From contig WRBI01000002.1 of NCBI GenBank assembly GCA_009784625.1, forward strand, positions 54,985 to 118,984: a stretch of DNA of 64,000 nt. The letters are read 5' to 3'. The position numbers and the translations under genes are program-made. This DNA comes from Oscillospiraceae bacterium. Lineage in GTDB: Bacteria > Bacillota > Clostridia > Oscillospirales > Ruminococcaceae. The notes under the pieces are model-generated. The model was not told the DNA's origin and ran no database searches. It worked only from the letters and a program-made list of their open reading frames with translations. Positions 34,421 to 43,398 of this stretch are shown piece by piece; the stretch's first letter is position 1; the number at the start of each line of letters is the position of its first letter.

Positions 34421-35059
34421 CTATAACTGGAAGTATCCGGTGTGATTCACGACGGCGTCCAGCCGGTTGCCGTCCCGGCAAAGTGCGCAAGCGTCCGGCT
34501 TATAGACCTGGTAACCGGGTATACTTTCGCTGGTAAAGATCGAGTTCACCGAAATATCATGAACTTTTTCGGCCTGAAAGATGGTGCTGATCCCGACCAG
34601 CAGGCCGTTGTAATAGCTCAAACATTCAAGCGCCTGCATAAGTGACTTCCCGCTGGCCACCACGGCGGTGAGCAAAACCACATGCTTGTTATAGACCCAG
34701 CGCTCGGTGCTGCGCGGAAAGATCAATTGCCCCTGCATATTGCTTTTAGGCGTGATCACGCGGATTTCACGGTCGCTGTTGACCAGAGTGCCGCCGTTTT
34801 CGAGCAGCTCTTCGGCCAGGAACGCGCCGATGACCTCGGTTTCTTCCATACAGACAATGGTGTCTATCATACTGCCCGAAAGGTAGGGAACGGCCATCTC
34901 TCTGGCCACGTCGCGCGCAATCAGCGCGTCGTACTTAAGGCGGCTGGTGTCTAAATAGTGTGTGAGGTGAGATGTGCTGGTCGTGAAATGACCGGGGATA
35001 ATGTCGATGCTGATCAGCTTGTTTTTGGGTGAAGTAATCGAAAAAGCGCGGTATTCCAT
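34421..35059 (-). CDS. phosphoribosyltransferase-like protein
   Basis: The ATG at 35059 follows AAGGAGGCAGG. The 212-residue product resembles orotate phosphoribosyltransferase-type PRTases in outline: a VCMEETEVIGAFLAEELL helix and a NKHVVLLTAVVASGKSLMQALE stretch in place of the usual VVDDVITTGGT PRPP loop. The two acidic residues of the PRPP motif are replaced by Thr-Ala, so catalysis on PRPP is doubtful. A Cys pair CALC near residue 192 is notable. It is co-transcribed with the decarboxylase beta-subunit gene. Confidence 0.65.
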   Translation of the reverse strand: MEYRAFSITSPKNKLISIDIIPGHFTTSTSHLTHYLDTSRLKYDALIARDVAREMAVPYLSGSMIDTIVCMEETEVIGAFLAEELLENGGTLVNSDREIRVITPKSNMQGQLIFPRSTERWVYNKHVVLLTAVVASGKSLMQALECLSYYNGLLVGISTIFQAEKVHDISVNSIFTSESIPGYQVYKPDACALCRDGNRLDAVVNHTGYFQL

Positions 35060-35135
35060 GAGCCTGCCTCCTTGCGTCATCTGGCTGTCGTATAAAGTAT
35101 AGTATAGCGGGTATTGTGTAAAGATGGTGTGAAGA

Positions 35136-35660
35136 TTATGTATACTGCTTTGTGTTTGCCTCGCTGCGCTCATCCAGAAGTTCCTCTTGCAGCTCTTCGA
35201 GTTCGGCGATCTGCTCTTCAATCTCGGCCTTTTGCTCTTCGATTTCAGCGATCTCTGCCTTTACTTCTTCAATTTCAGCCATCGTTTCTTCGTATTCCAG
35301 CTTGCGCATCTTTTCTTCGGCCGCGTCGTGCTTTTCGGCCTTGATCTCCCAGTGGATGAGCAGGGTGATCGCGCCGCGCAACGCAATGATCGTGCCAAGA
35401 ATTACCAGCTCGTTCCAGTCGCGCACCGTCACTGTGCGCAAAACTTCCCCGGCCAGCTTGAACTCCAGGGCCAGGGCAATCCCCTGGGCGAGCATCAGCT
35501 TGACATGCCGGTCTCGATGGAAGTAGTTCCACACACTTTTGCCCACCGTGGTCATCAAAACCAGCACACCGATCATATCGCACACAATAATCGCAATCTT
35601 GATCACAACTACTTCGACCTCGCCGGTCAAGATCAGTGCCTCGCTAATCGCCTCTAACAT
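35136..35660 (-). CDS. DUF1622-like membrane protein with acidic coiled-coil tail
   Basis: The 174-residue protein has two or three membrane helices with the DUF1622 core LAQGIALALEFKLAGEVLRT and DWNELVILGTIIALRGAITL. The last 65 residues are almost all Glu, Ala, Ile and Leu in heptads, a long acidic coiled coil (AEIEEQKAEIEEQIAELEEL). That tail is an unusual extension to DUF1622. Function is unknown. It has its own promoter, divergent from the YtrA-type operon. Confidence 0.8.
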   Translation of the reverse strand: MLEAISEALILTGEVEVVVIKIAIIVCDMIGVLVLMTTVGKSVWNYFHRDRHVKLMLAQGIALALEFKLAGEVLRTVTVRDWNELVILGTIIALRGAITLLIHWEIKAEKHDAAEEKMRKLEYEETMAEIEEVKAEIAEIEEQKAEIEEQIAELEELQEELLDERSEANTKQYT

Positions 35661-35701
35661 TTGCTCCCTATTCTCCCTTAATGAATTTGATGTTGCAAAT
35701 C

Positions 35702-35730
35702 AGTATAGTACAAGATCGCACAAAAGACAA
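35702..35730 (-). promoter_or_regulatory. sigma-A promoter of the DUF1622 gene
   Basis: TTGTCT, a 17-bp spacer and TATACT on the minus strand, about 40 bp before the start codon. Confidence 0.65.
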
Positions 35731-35749
35731 CTATTTTGAATTTTACCTA

Positions 35750-35778
35750 TTGACAGGCGCGATTTGTTCTGTTAATAT
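35750..35778 (+). promoter_or_regulatory. promoter and likely operator of the gntR-ABC operon
   Basis: TTGACA, a 17-bp spacer and TAATAT. Directly downstream (35782-35805) the direct repeats GTGTACT and GTGTACTA overlap the transcription start, a likely binding site for the GntR-type regulator encoded next. Confidence 0.75.
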
Positions 35779-35833
35779 ACGAGTGTACTGTGTGTACTAG
35801 TTGTGCTAATACAATTAGGAAGGAGGTGCGCGT

Positions 35834-36262
35834 GTGATTCAACTTGATCTGCAAAGCCGCGTGCCCATCTACGAACAGCTCAAGAGTAAGATCTGTGAGC
35901 TGGCCATGGCCGGTGCGCTCAAGCCAAACGATCAGCTGCCGTCTGTGCGCAGTTTTGCACGCGATCTGGGCATCAACCCAAACACCGTTCAGAAGACCTA
36001 TCAAGACCTTGAGCGGGAGGGAATTATCTACTCAGTGGCCGGAAAAGGCAGCTTTTTGAGCGACACCTTGCACCTGAACGCCCATCTTGAACGACACTAC
36101 CTGAGCAAGCTGAGCGGGCTGGCAGCGTTGGCAAAGCGCTCGGGCATACCGCTGGGTGCAGCCTTGGAAACCGTGCAAAAGGCGTATGATGACAATTCAA
36201 TACCGTCGGCGAGCTCCCAAACAGCTCCAATGACATCGCATGAGGAAAGGGGAAATGGCTGA
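35834..36262 (+). CDS. GntR-family regulator, YtrA subfamily
   Basis: The GTG at 35834 follows AAGGAGG. The 142-residue protein starts with the GntR winged helix: VPIYEQLKSKICELAMAGAL, LPSVRSFARDLGINPNTVQK and TYQDLEREGIIYSVAGKGSF. The effector domain is only about 70 residues, which is the YtrA pattern. YtrA members usually repress an adjacent ABC transporter operon and respond to cell-envelope stress. That fits the two ABC genes that follow. Confidence 0.9.
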   Translation: MIQLDLQSRVPIYEQLKSKICELAMAGALKPNDQLPSVRSFARDLGINPNTVQKTYQDLEREGIIYSVAGKGSFLSDTLHLNAHLERHYLSKLSGLAALAKRSGIPLGAALETVQKAYDDNSIPSASSQTAPMTSHEERGNG

Positions 36263-36285
36263 GCACGCAGCCGTGAAGATACATT

Positions 36286-37185
36286 ATGATCACGATGAAC
36301 AACCTGACCAAGACCTTTGAGAACTTTACCGCCCTTGACAACTTCACCTCGCAGATTCCCGGCGGCTCAATTTACGGGCTGGTGGGCACGAACGGGTCGG
36401 GCAAGAGCACACTGCTCCGGCTGATTTCGGGCATCTACCGCCCGGACGGCGGCGAGATCCTGGTGTACGGCCAGGCGCCGTTCGAAAACATAGCGGTCAA
36501 ATCTCAAATCGTACACGTCTCGGACGATTTGTATTTTTTGCCGCAAGCAACCATGGAGGATATGGCGCGCTTCTACGCGGGGATTTACCAGAGCTTTGAC
36601 TACGAGACTTATCAGGCAATGGCCGGCCGTTTTCCGATTGACCCCAAAAAGAAGATCGGCAAGTTTTCAAAAGGGATGAAGCGGCAGACCGCGCTGATTC
36701 TGGCGCTTGCCTGCCGGCCAAAAATCCTGCTTCTGGACGAAGCCTTTGACGGCCTTGACCCGGTGATCCGCATCGGCCTGCGCAAAATTCTGGCCGACGC
36801 CATCTCGGGCGGCGAGGTCACCGTCATCATCGCCTCCCACAATCTGCGCGAGCTTGAGGATTTGTGCGATCACATGGGGCTTTTGCATCGGGGCAAGATT
36901 ATCTTTGCCCGGGAGATCGACCAGGTCAAGTTAGGCTTTTGCAAAGTGCAGGCCGCGTTTAACCAGCTGCCAAGCGACGAGGCGCTGTCCGGGCTGGACA
37001 TTGCCCAAAAGAGCGCGGCGGGCAGTGTGCTCACCCTGATTGTCCGCGGCAAACCGGACGAGATCAAGACGGTAATTGGCGGCCTTAACCCACTGTTCGT
37101 CGAAACGGTGCCGCTCACCTTAGAGGAAGTATTCATTCACGAGATGGAGGCGGTCGGCTATGACTACAACAAAATCATTTTCTAA
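36286..37185 (+). CDS. ABC transporter ATP-binding protein
   Basis: The 299-residue protein has Walker A GTNGSGKSTLLRLISG, signature KFSKGMKRQTALILALAC (FSKGM in place of LSGGQ) and Walker B KILLLDEAFDGLDPV. An H-loop ASHNLRELE follows and the last 90 residues are an accessory domain. The type matches YtrB/EcsA-like exporters. Its end overlaps the permease gene by 26 bp. The start could instead be the ATG three codons later; no strong RBS is seen. Confidence 0.9.
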   Translation: MITMNNLTKTFENFTALDNFTSQIPGGSIYGLVGTNGSGKSTLLRLISGIYRPDGGEILVYGQAPFENIAVKSQIVHVSDDLYFLPQATMEDMARFYAGIYQSFDYETYQAMAGRFPIDPKKKIGKFSKGMKRQTALILALACRPKILLLDEAFDGLDPVIRIGLRKILADAISGGEVTVIIASHNLRELEDLCDHMGLLHRGKIIFAREIDQVKLGFCKVQAAFNQLPSDEALSGLDIAQKSAAGSVLTLIVRGKPDEIKTVIGGLNPLFVETVPLTLEEVFIHEMEAVGYDYNKIIF

Positions 37186-39493
37186 CTTGCGCGGCGGGCT
37201 CTTCGCCAGCGCTTTGCGCGCACAGCTGGGATTTGCGATCGCTTCGTTTATCTTTTTGTTTATCGCGATGGTTGTGCCGTTTTTAGTGAGTGCGCCCTCC
37301 CACAACAGCGGCTGGTCAATTGCCCGAGACGCCAGTGTGTATGAACTCGAACAGATGATCGCAAATTTCTACGCGAACGCGTTTTCTTACGGGGTTTACT
37401 TCGACCCATCGCAGACCGGTTTAATCGCGGTCATCCTCAGCTTTTTTGCCTTTGCCTGTGCGCTTTCTTCCGCTAAATATATGCACAGCATGAAGATGTC
37501 CGACCTTTACCACGCGCTGCCTGTCCGCCGTGAAAAGCTGATGCTGACCAATCTGGCGGCGTCCGCAATCGCCGTGCTCGGGCCGCTGCTTGTACTGACG
37601 GTTGGTACCATGCTGGGCATCTTGATCGTCTACGGCAGGTACGGCTGGGTTGGCGGCTGGTTCTTCAGCGTGATTCTCGCCGACTTTCTGGCCATTGCGG
37701 CGGTGTCCTTTGTCATGTACGCGTTCGCCACCTTTATCGCGGTGCAGGTGGGTACAACGTTTGACGCGTTTGCGCTGACCGGCCTGCTCGGGTTTTTGCC
37801 CACCGCCGTCTATCTGATCGGCGGGGCGATCTGGCAGTCCACCGTTTACGGTGCGGTCTTTTCCGCCGACTATGCCTTGCGGCTGAGCCCTTTCCTCTTC
37901 TACTTTGAGATTTTTCGGGTGAGAAGCCTGCCAATCGCGGCACACAGTGTGTGGGGCGCATTGCCGGTCTTCTTAGCCTGGACAGCAATCGGCGTTGGGC
38001 TGCTCTACGCGGCTACCCTGCTCTACAAGCGCAGAAAGAGCGAGCTGGCCGGTACCACCCAGCCGGAAGGCCGCTTGCAGATGATTGCCAAGTTTTTCTC
38101 CGCTTTTTGCGGCGGAGCGATCTTCTTAGCCATCTTTAACGATTACCCGCTGGCCGGCCGGATGTTTGTCATACTACTGGCCACAGTGGCAATCGGCCTG
38201 ATTGCCGAGCTGATCCTCGCCCGCGGGGTGCGCAGTATGAAGCGCAACATAAAGTGGCTGGCGCTGGCCGGGCTGGTCTACAGCCTGCTTTATCTGGGCG
38301 CGACTATGGATATTCTCAACCATGCGCAGAGAATCCCGGCCTCCAACAGCATTGTCGCGGTCAGCATCGATTACCGCGGCCGGTTTGAAAACGAAAACCA
38401 CCCATCCTGGGTTATGCCCGGTCAGGCCTGGAATGTCACCCGCCCGCTGACAGAGCCCGAAAGCATTGAAATTGTCCGGGAAGTACACCGCCGGGCGGTC
38501 GAAGACCATTTCGCCGAGCGGCAGGAGTGGGCGAATATCACAGGGGTGTCCTCTTACAATTTTATGGGCTTTGCCACCCGCTGGAGTTCAAACAACATCC
38601 ACATACGGTATCAGCTTTCCAACGGGCGCACCTTTGAGCGCCGGTATCCCAGCATGAATAGCGACACATTCCGCCTGCTCACCGGCCTGGAGGCCCAGCC
38701 CGACTTTATCGCGGCCAACCACCCGATCTTCTTCATGGAGGACTACCGGCAGGTCACAAACCGCGGGCCGATTGAGATCGAAGCCATCCTGATCTCGCTG
38801 ACAGGCGGCCCCAGCCGGTCAACCCTGAGCGGCGAACAGGCCGAGCGGCTGGCCAGAGCACTGCGGGAAGACATGCTGCGCGAAACCCTGGACGAAGTCC
38901 GCAGGCCGGTGCACCCCACTCTTGGCTTTGTTACGCTTAACTACAACGAGGCGCGGCAGCAACCACAAGACCGCAGATGGCATATTGTCACAACGCAGGT
39001 ACCCATCACAGCCGGGTATACAAGCACGCTGGCTGTGCTCGAAGGCTTGGGCGCGGCAGACATTCTGCGCCCGGATTTTGCGGAAGTCCACGAAATACTG
39101 GTCATTGACTTTGTGGACGGGCTTTCGTTCGGACACAGGGGTGAGCGGGTGGTCAACCTGAGTGTAGGCAACCGGCATGTCACCGACCTGCGGATGATTT
39201 TGGAAGATCAGCGCGACCACCCCGAATCTTGGGACAACCGCCAAGTCTTCAGCATCACAAACCCGGATGAGATCGCAAACTTGATGACCCGTGTGCATAC
39301 AACTTTGCTGCTAGACGATGAAATCATCGGCCGCGCGGTTTATCTCCAAGCATATGGGTCGTACGACCGCTCGCTGTTCGCCGGGTATGTTCTAATCGAA
39401 GACCTGCCGGTCAGTATCCGCAGTCAGGTCGCCGACCATCTAAACGAGCGAATCGCCGTGCGCGACGCCCACCCTGCACAAGCACAGCGCTGA
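37160..39493 (+). CDS. large ABC transporter permease with extracellular domain
   Basis: The 777-residue protein has an N-terminal membrane half (about residues 1-380, roughly ten helices, including one near residue 85 and a KYMHSMKMSDLYHALPVRRE cytoplasmic loop). This is followed by a soluble half of about 390 residues rich in polar and aromatic residues. The loop and length match ABC-2 type permeases found in YtrA-linked operons. It overlaps the ATPase gene and is probably its membrane partner. Substrate unknown; antibiotic or envelope-stress response is suggested by the regulator type. Confidence 0.82.
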   Translation: MTTTKSFSNLRGGLFASALRAQLGFAIASFIFLFIAMVVPFLVSAPSHNSGWSIARDASVYELEQMIANFYANAFSYGVYFDPSQTGLIAVILSFFAFACALSSAKYMHSMKMSDLYHALPVRREKLMLTNLAASAIAVLGPLLVLTVGTMLGILIVYGRYGWVGGWFFSVILADFLAIAAVSFVMYAFATFIAVQVGTTFDAFALTGLLGFLPTAVYLIGGAIWQSTVYGAVFSADYALRLSPFLFYFEIFRVRSLPIAAHSVWGALPVFLAWTAIGVGLLYAATLLYKRRKSELAGTTQPEGRLQMIAKFFSAFCGGAIFLAIFNDYPLAGRMFVILLATVAIGLIAELILARGVRSMKRNIKWLALAGLVYSLLYLGATMDILNHAQRIPASNSIVAVSIDYRGRFENENHPSWVMPGQAWNVTRPLTEPESIEIVREVHRRAVEDHFAERQEWANITGVSSYNFMGFATRWSSNNIHIRYQLSNGRTFERRYPSMNSDTFRLLTGLEAQPDFIAANHPIFFMEDYRQVTNRGPIEIEAILISLTGGPSRSTLSGEQAERLARALREDMLRETLDEVRRPVHPTLGFVTLNYNEARQQPQDRRWHIVTTQVPITAGYTSTLAVLEGLGAADILRPDFAEVHEILVIDFVDGLSFGHRGERVVNLSVGNRHVTDLRMILEDQRDHPESWDNRQVFSITNPDEIANLMTRVHTTLLLDDEIIGRAVYLQAYGSYDRSLFAGYVLIEDLPVSIRSQVADHLNERIAVRDAHPAQAQR

Positions 39494-39588
39494 CACACAC
39501 CTTCGGCACAACAATATCGATGGCAGGCAAACATGCTTAACGGCGGTTTGCCTGCCATTCTTTTTTAGATTACGGCGAAATATATATC

Positions 39589-39616
39589 TTGACATATTTT
39601 CAGACTTGAATATTGA
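39589..39616 (+). promoter_or_regulatory. possible promoter of the HD-GYP gene
   Basis: TTGACA, a 16-bp spacer and TATTGA, 63 bp before the ATG. Confidence 0.5.
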
Positions 39617-39678
39617 ACCGAACTCGTGTAAAATTATTGTCAATAGTGGACACAGCTTTATATGGAAGGGGGTATCTG

Positions 39679-40785
39679 ATGCAACTGGTGCATATGAATG
39701 ACATTGCGGTCGGTATGGTGGTCGCCCAGGATGTGCCCGCGCCCAAAGGCAGTATCCCACTGGTGCGCAAAGGGGCGGTCGTGGACAGAGAAGTCCTCAG
39801 AAGGATGCGCTTGCATGATGTTCACTTTGCCTTTATTTCCTCCGCTCAGCCGCCTGCCAGGCGAAGTGAAGCGCCGGACGCGCCGTCGCGGATTCACATG
39901 CCCACCATCAAGCCGGTGATCAGCGACGCTTTGCGGGCTGAAGGCGTCAGCAGCCTGGAGGACTTGTTCGAACAGGCGTCTATCGGGCTTTCAGATGTGC
40001 ACGGCTCAACCACCTCGGTCATCAAAAACATCACCAACGTCGTCGATCGGCTGGTAGAATCCCTGGATGGCCAGTCGGTGGTCAGCGTTTTGAATTTAAA
40101 GAGCCACGACGACTACACTTATCACCACTCAATGAGTGTTGCGGCGCTGACCATCGCAATCGGCCAGCAGATGGGCTTTAACAAAGAAACACTTCAGCGG
40201 CTGGGCAAGTGCGCAATGCTCCATGACATTGGCAAGATTTCAATCCCCACCGAATTGATCAACAAGCCATCCCGGCTTTTGCCCGAGGAGTTCGCGACCA
40301 TGAAAGGCCACAGCACAGCCGGACACGGCTATCTGACCCAAACTTTCGGGGACGAAGATTTGCTTCAAGGGGTCGTCCAACACCACGAACGGGTGGACGG
40401 CTCGGGTTACCCATATGGCGCAAAAAAGGAAAATATCCACCCATGGAGCAAAATCATCTCGGTGGCCGACGTTTACGACGCGCTGACCTCCAACCGGTCT
40501 TACCGCACGGCGAGTTCACCCGGCGACGCCATCGAATTTCTGATGGGCGGCGTTGGCAAAGACTTTGACTTTGATGTTGTCGAGTGTTTTTTACAAAAGG
40601 TCGAAATTTACCCAATCGGCAGCAAAGTTCAGCTTTCGACCGGCCAGCTGGCAGTCGTTTACAACAGCGAAAACAAGCTGCGCCCGGTGGTTCGGGTTTT
40701 GTCAACCGGCGATATCTTAGACCTTTACCGCGATAAAAACTGCCGAAGTGTAATCATCACAAATATCCTGGATTTAAACAGCTAG
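39679..40785 (+). CDS. HD-GYP domain phosphodiesterase
   Basis: The ATG at 39679 follows GGAAGGGGG. The 368-residue protein has a small N-terminal beta domain (about 1-75), a linker and an HD-GYP domain. The metal ligands are visible in YTYHHSMSVAALTIAIG, MLHDIGKISIPTELINKP, GHSTAGHGYL and HHERVDGSGYPYG. HD-GYP enzymes hydrolyse cyclic di-GMP, some cGAMP. No GGDEF protein or c-di-GMP riboswitch was recognised nearby. It has its own promoter and appears to be a single-gene unit. Confidence 0.93.
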   Translation: MQLVHMNDIAVGMVVAQDVPAPKGSIPLVRKGAVVDREVLRRMRLHDVHFAFISSAQPPARRSEAPDAPSRIHMPTIKPVISDALRAEGVSSLEDLFEQASIGLSDVHGSTTSVIKNITNVVDRLVESLDGQSVVSVLNLKSHDDYTYHHSMSVAALTIAIGQQMGFNKETLQRLGKCAMLHDIGKISIPTELINKPSRLLPEEFATMKGHSTAGHGYLTQTFGDEDLLQGVVQHHERVDGSGYPYGAKKENIHPWSKIISVADVYDALTSNRSYRTASSPGDAIEFLMGGVGKDFDFDVVECFLQKVEIYPIGSKVQLSTGQLAVVYNSENKLRPVVRVLSTGDILDLYRDKNCRSVIITNILDLNS

Positions 40786-40951
40786 AACCTGTATGCACAA
40801 AAGTGAAAGCCACCGCATGAATACAGCTCCTTAACGATTTTCTCCAGCCGTCAACCCGCCGCCCTTTGTTTGGGCGGGCGGGGCTGATCACTTTTACTAC
40901 ATTTTTTGTGCTGCCGGCGCAAGGGTTTTGCCGGCTTGCCCTTGCTTTTTT

Positions 40952-40980
40952 TTGACAAACACGGTAGACTAAATTATATA
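40952..40980 (+). promoter_or_regulatory. sigma-A promoter of the aldehyde dehydrogenase gene
   Basis: TTGACA, a 17-bp spacer and TATATA, 47 bp before the chosen ATG. Confidence 0.75.
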
Positions 40981-41027
40981 TGCGCACAATAAACACAACC
41001 ACAATTACTGTTAGGGGGCTTTGCACC

Positions 41028-42425
41028 ATGTCAGAAGTGAACGCTGTCGAATATGTATCCGGGTTGATTGCCCGCGCGCGCAAAGCGCAAAAAATTGCCG
41101 AGGGTTACGATCAGGCAACTGTGGACAAACTCTGTGCGGCCATCACCTGGGCCACCGTCAAAGAGGAAGTGGCCAGAAAAATCGCAAAACTCGCCTACGA
41201 TGAATCACAAATGGGCGTTGAAGAAGCCAAGTATGTCAAGATGCAAATTAAGCCGCGCGGCGCTTTGCGGGATATGCAGGGTCAAAAGTCGGTCGGTATC
41301 ATCGAAGAAGACCCGGCCAAGGGCCTTGTCAAGTACGCAAAGCCGATCGGCGTCATCGGCGGAATTGCCCCTTGCACCAACCCCGAAGCAACCCCGGTCA
41401 TCAAGTCGATGTTTGCCATCAAAGGCCGCAACGCCATCGTCTTCGCCCCGCATCCCCGCACCAAGAAGACCAACGCTTACATCTGTGAGCTGATGCGCGC
41501 CGCCCTCAAAAAATACGGTGCACCCGAAGATTTGATCATCGCCATCGAAGAGCCGACCCTTGACATCACAAACGAACTGATGAAGCAGTGTGACCTGATT
41601 GTCGCAACCGGCGGCGGCGGGCTGGTCAAAGCCGCTTACGCTTCGGGTACACCGGCTTACGGGGTGGGCGCAGGCAACGCTGTAGTCATCATCGACGAGA
41701 CCGCCGATTTGGACGACGCCTGCGAAAAAGTCATGCGCTCGAAGACTTTTGACTACGCCACCAGCTGTTCGGCCGACAACTCGATCATGGTCAAAGACAC
41801 CGTTTACGACGCTGTCATTGAAAAGCTGAAAGGTCAGGGCGGCTATCTGTGTTCGGCGGATGAAAAAGCCAAACTGCAAGCGGTCATGTTCCTGCCGGAC
41901 GGCCACCTCAACCCCAAAGCCGGGCTGGCTGCCCAGGCGCCCGAAGTGATCGCCAAAGCCGCCGGAATCAGCATCCCGGACGGCACAAAGTTTATGATGG
42001 TCGAATCGACCGGCTTTGGCGCAGAGCATCCTTTCTCGGGCGAAAAGCTGTCGGTTATCCTCAATGTATACAAATACGCCGATTTCGACAAAGCCATCGA
42101 GATGATCAACGATATTCACGAGTGGTCGGGTAAAGGGCATTCCTGCGGGATTCATACCAAGGACACCGCCCGGGTACACAAGCTGGCCGAGCGGACTTAC
42201 ACCTCCCGGATCATGGTCAACCTGCCGACTTCGGCCGCCAACAGCGGCAACTGGTTTAACGGTATGCCTTTCTCGCTTTCGCTTGGCTGTGGCAGCTGGG
42301 GCGGCAACGCGTCTTCAGAGAATATCACCTGGAAACACATGATCAACACCACCTGGGTCTCTTCCCCCATTCCGGTGAGCGTCCCCTCTGACGAAGAGTT
42401 GTTCGGCGACATCATGAAGGACTAA
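41028..42425 (+). CDS. CoA-acylating aldehyde dehydrogenase
   Basis: The ATG at 41028 is chosen because it follows the promoter and an AGGGGGC element; an ATG 48 bp upstream overlaps the -10 region. The 465-residue protein matches acylating aldehyde dehydrogenases: GIAPCTNPEATPVIKSM near residue 105, the NAD-site Gly-rich VATGGGGLVKAAY near residue 190, and the catalytic Cys in ATSCSADNSIMV near residue 247. The TSCSADNSI form is nearer to sulfoacetaldehyde dehydrogenase (SauS) and AdhE N-domains than to EutE. The enzyme converts an aldehyde, CoA and NAD to acyl-CoA, or the reverse. No alcohol dehydrogenase, microcompartment or sulfonate gene is adjacent, so the substrate is open. Confidence 0.88.
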   Translation: MSEVNAVEYVSGLIARARKAQKIAEGYDQATVDKLCAAITWATVKEEVARKIAKLAYDESQMGVEEAKYVKMQIKPRGALRDMQGQKSVGIIEEDPAKGLVKYAKPIGVIGGIAPCTNPEATPVIKSMFAIKGRNAIVFAPHPRTKKTNAYICELMRAALKKYGAPEDLIIAIEEPTLDITNELMKQCDLIVATGGGGLVKAAYASGTPAYGVGAGNAVVIIDETADLDDACEKVMRSKTFDYATSCSADNSIMVKDTVYDAVIEKLKGQGGYLCSADEKAKLQAVMFLPDGHLNPKAGLAAQAPEVIAKAAGISIPDGTKFMMVESTGFGAEHPFSGEKLSVILNVYKYADFDKAIEMINDIHEWSGKGHSCGIHTKDTARVHKLAERTYTSRIMVNLPTSAANSGNWFNGMPFSLSLGCGSWGGNASSENITWKHMINTTWVSSPIPVSVPSDEELFGDIMKD

Positions 42426-42491
42426 CTGAAAACCAACACCGCACCCTCACTTTAGCGCGGGATTGGCAAACCGGAATTTAGACATCGTGTA

Positions 42492-42527
42492 AAAAAACGG
42501 TATGACCTTGCGGTCATACCGTTTTTT
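42492..42527. terminator. bidirectional terminator
   Basis: AAAAAACGGTATGACC and GGTCATACCGTTTTTT form a perfect 16-bp stem with a TTGC loop between convergent genes. Confidence 0.95.
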
Positions 42528-42591
42528 GATTCCCGCAGGGCGGGGTATTCGACTTCCTGTTGGCCTATTGTTTCCGAGAGCACATTGCCGC

Positions 42592-43038
42592 TTAGATTTT
42601 GATAATCTTTAAATCCCGTTCCATTGTGCGGGCATAGTCGATGGCATAAGCGGTGTCGCGGTCAGCACGCTCGCCGCAAACAGCGATCACCCTGTCGGCC
42701 TGCCCGATCAGGTACCGGGTGACGCTTAACTGGTAATTTTGTCGGCTGATGTCGCGTAACGGCTTGACGGCACTGCACCTTAAAAGCAATTCTCGGTCAA
42801 GTTCTTCGCAGCTTTGCGAGATCATCAGCTCCAGAAAAATGTCCGGATAACCCCTGCGCCGCCTGGCTATCTGCCAGGCAAAGAGCGCCCCCGCGCTCTC
42901 CCGATATTCCACCAAAAACGTTCTGTATCCGTCCTTCAGCGCCAGACTAACTTCCCGCTCAAGTTCTCTCTCAACACAATCCCATCTGTCGGCGGGGATT
43001 TCCCCATAGCCGATTACGCAGCATGTTTTCTCCTGCAA
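42592..43038 (-). CDS. SLOG-domain protein (DUF1273/YpsA-like)
   Basis: The start is TTG at 43038, eight bases after a strong AAAGGAGG. The 148-residue protein begins CCVIGYGEIP and has a DGYRTFLVEYRESAGALFAW helix-strand unit and an RYLIGQADRVIAVCGE strand. This is the Rossmann-like SLOG fold of the YpsA/DUF1273 group, which is thought to bind nucleotide-like ligands. The function is unknown. It diverges from a small HTH gene. Confidence 0.75.
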   Translation of the reverse strand: MQEKTCCVIGYGEIPADRWDCVERELEREVSLALKDGYRTFLVEYRESAGALFAWQIARRRRGYPDIFLELMISQSCEELDRELLLRCSAVKPLRDISRQNYQLSVTRYLIGQADRVIAVCGERADRDTAYAIDYARTMERDLKIIKI

Positions 43039-43137
43039 TCAATATTCCTCCTTTTGTATGTTCGATTTATAGATCATAGCATATGACCATTATACAGAAC
43101 ATAATAGGGTTATGCAATATATGTGGGGGAATAGTAA

Positions 43138-43368
43138 ATGATTGTTTACACACCGTTGTGGCACACTTTGGAAAAACGAGGGTTTACAACGTATACGCTG
43201 CGAGTGAAACATGAAATCAGCAGCAGCACCATACAGCGGTTGAAGAAAAACATGCCGGTATCAACTCATACACTCAATATGTTTTGCAAACTTTTAAATT
43301 GCACTTTATCAGATATTGCAGAATACATCCCGGACGAAAAAACCCCCACCCCCGCGCCTCATAAATAA
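43138..43368 (+). CDS. small Cro/C1-type HTH protein
   Basis: The 76-residue protein has GGGGGAATAG before its ATG. It contains a helix-turn-helix of the XRE type (HTH_26 pattern: LWHTLEKRGFTTYTLRVKHE, SSSTIQRLKKNMPVSTHTLN, FCKLLNCTLSDIAEYI). Such single-domain proteins act as DNA-binding repressors or antitoxins. No toxin is next to it. Its stop codon lies within a terminator hairpin shared with the convergent DegT-like gene. Confidence 0.85.
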   Translation: MIVYTPLWHTLEKRGFTTYTLRVKHEISSSTIQRLKKNMPVSTHTLNMFCKLLNCTLSDIAEYIPDEKTPTPAPHK

Positions 43369-43390
43369 AGTGCGGGGGTGGGGTGGGTTT
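43343..43390. terminator. bidirectional GC-rich terminator
   Basis: CCCCCACCCCCGC pairs with GCGGGGGTGGGG across an AT-rich loop, at the shared 3' ends of the HTH and DegT-like genes. Confidence 0.7.
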
Positions 43391-43398
43391 GCGTGCGC

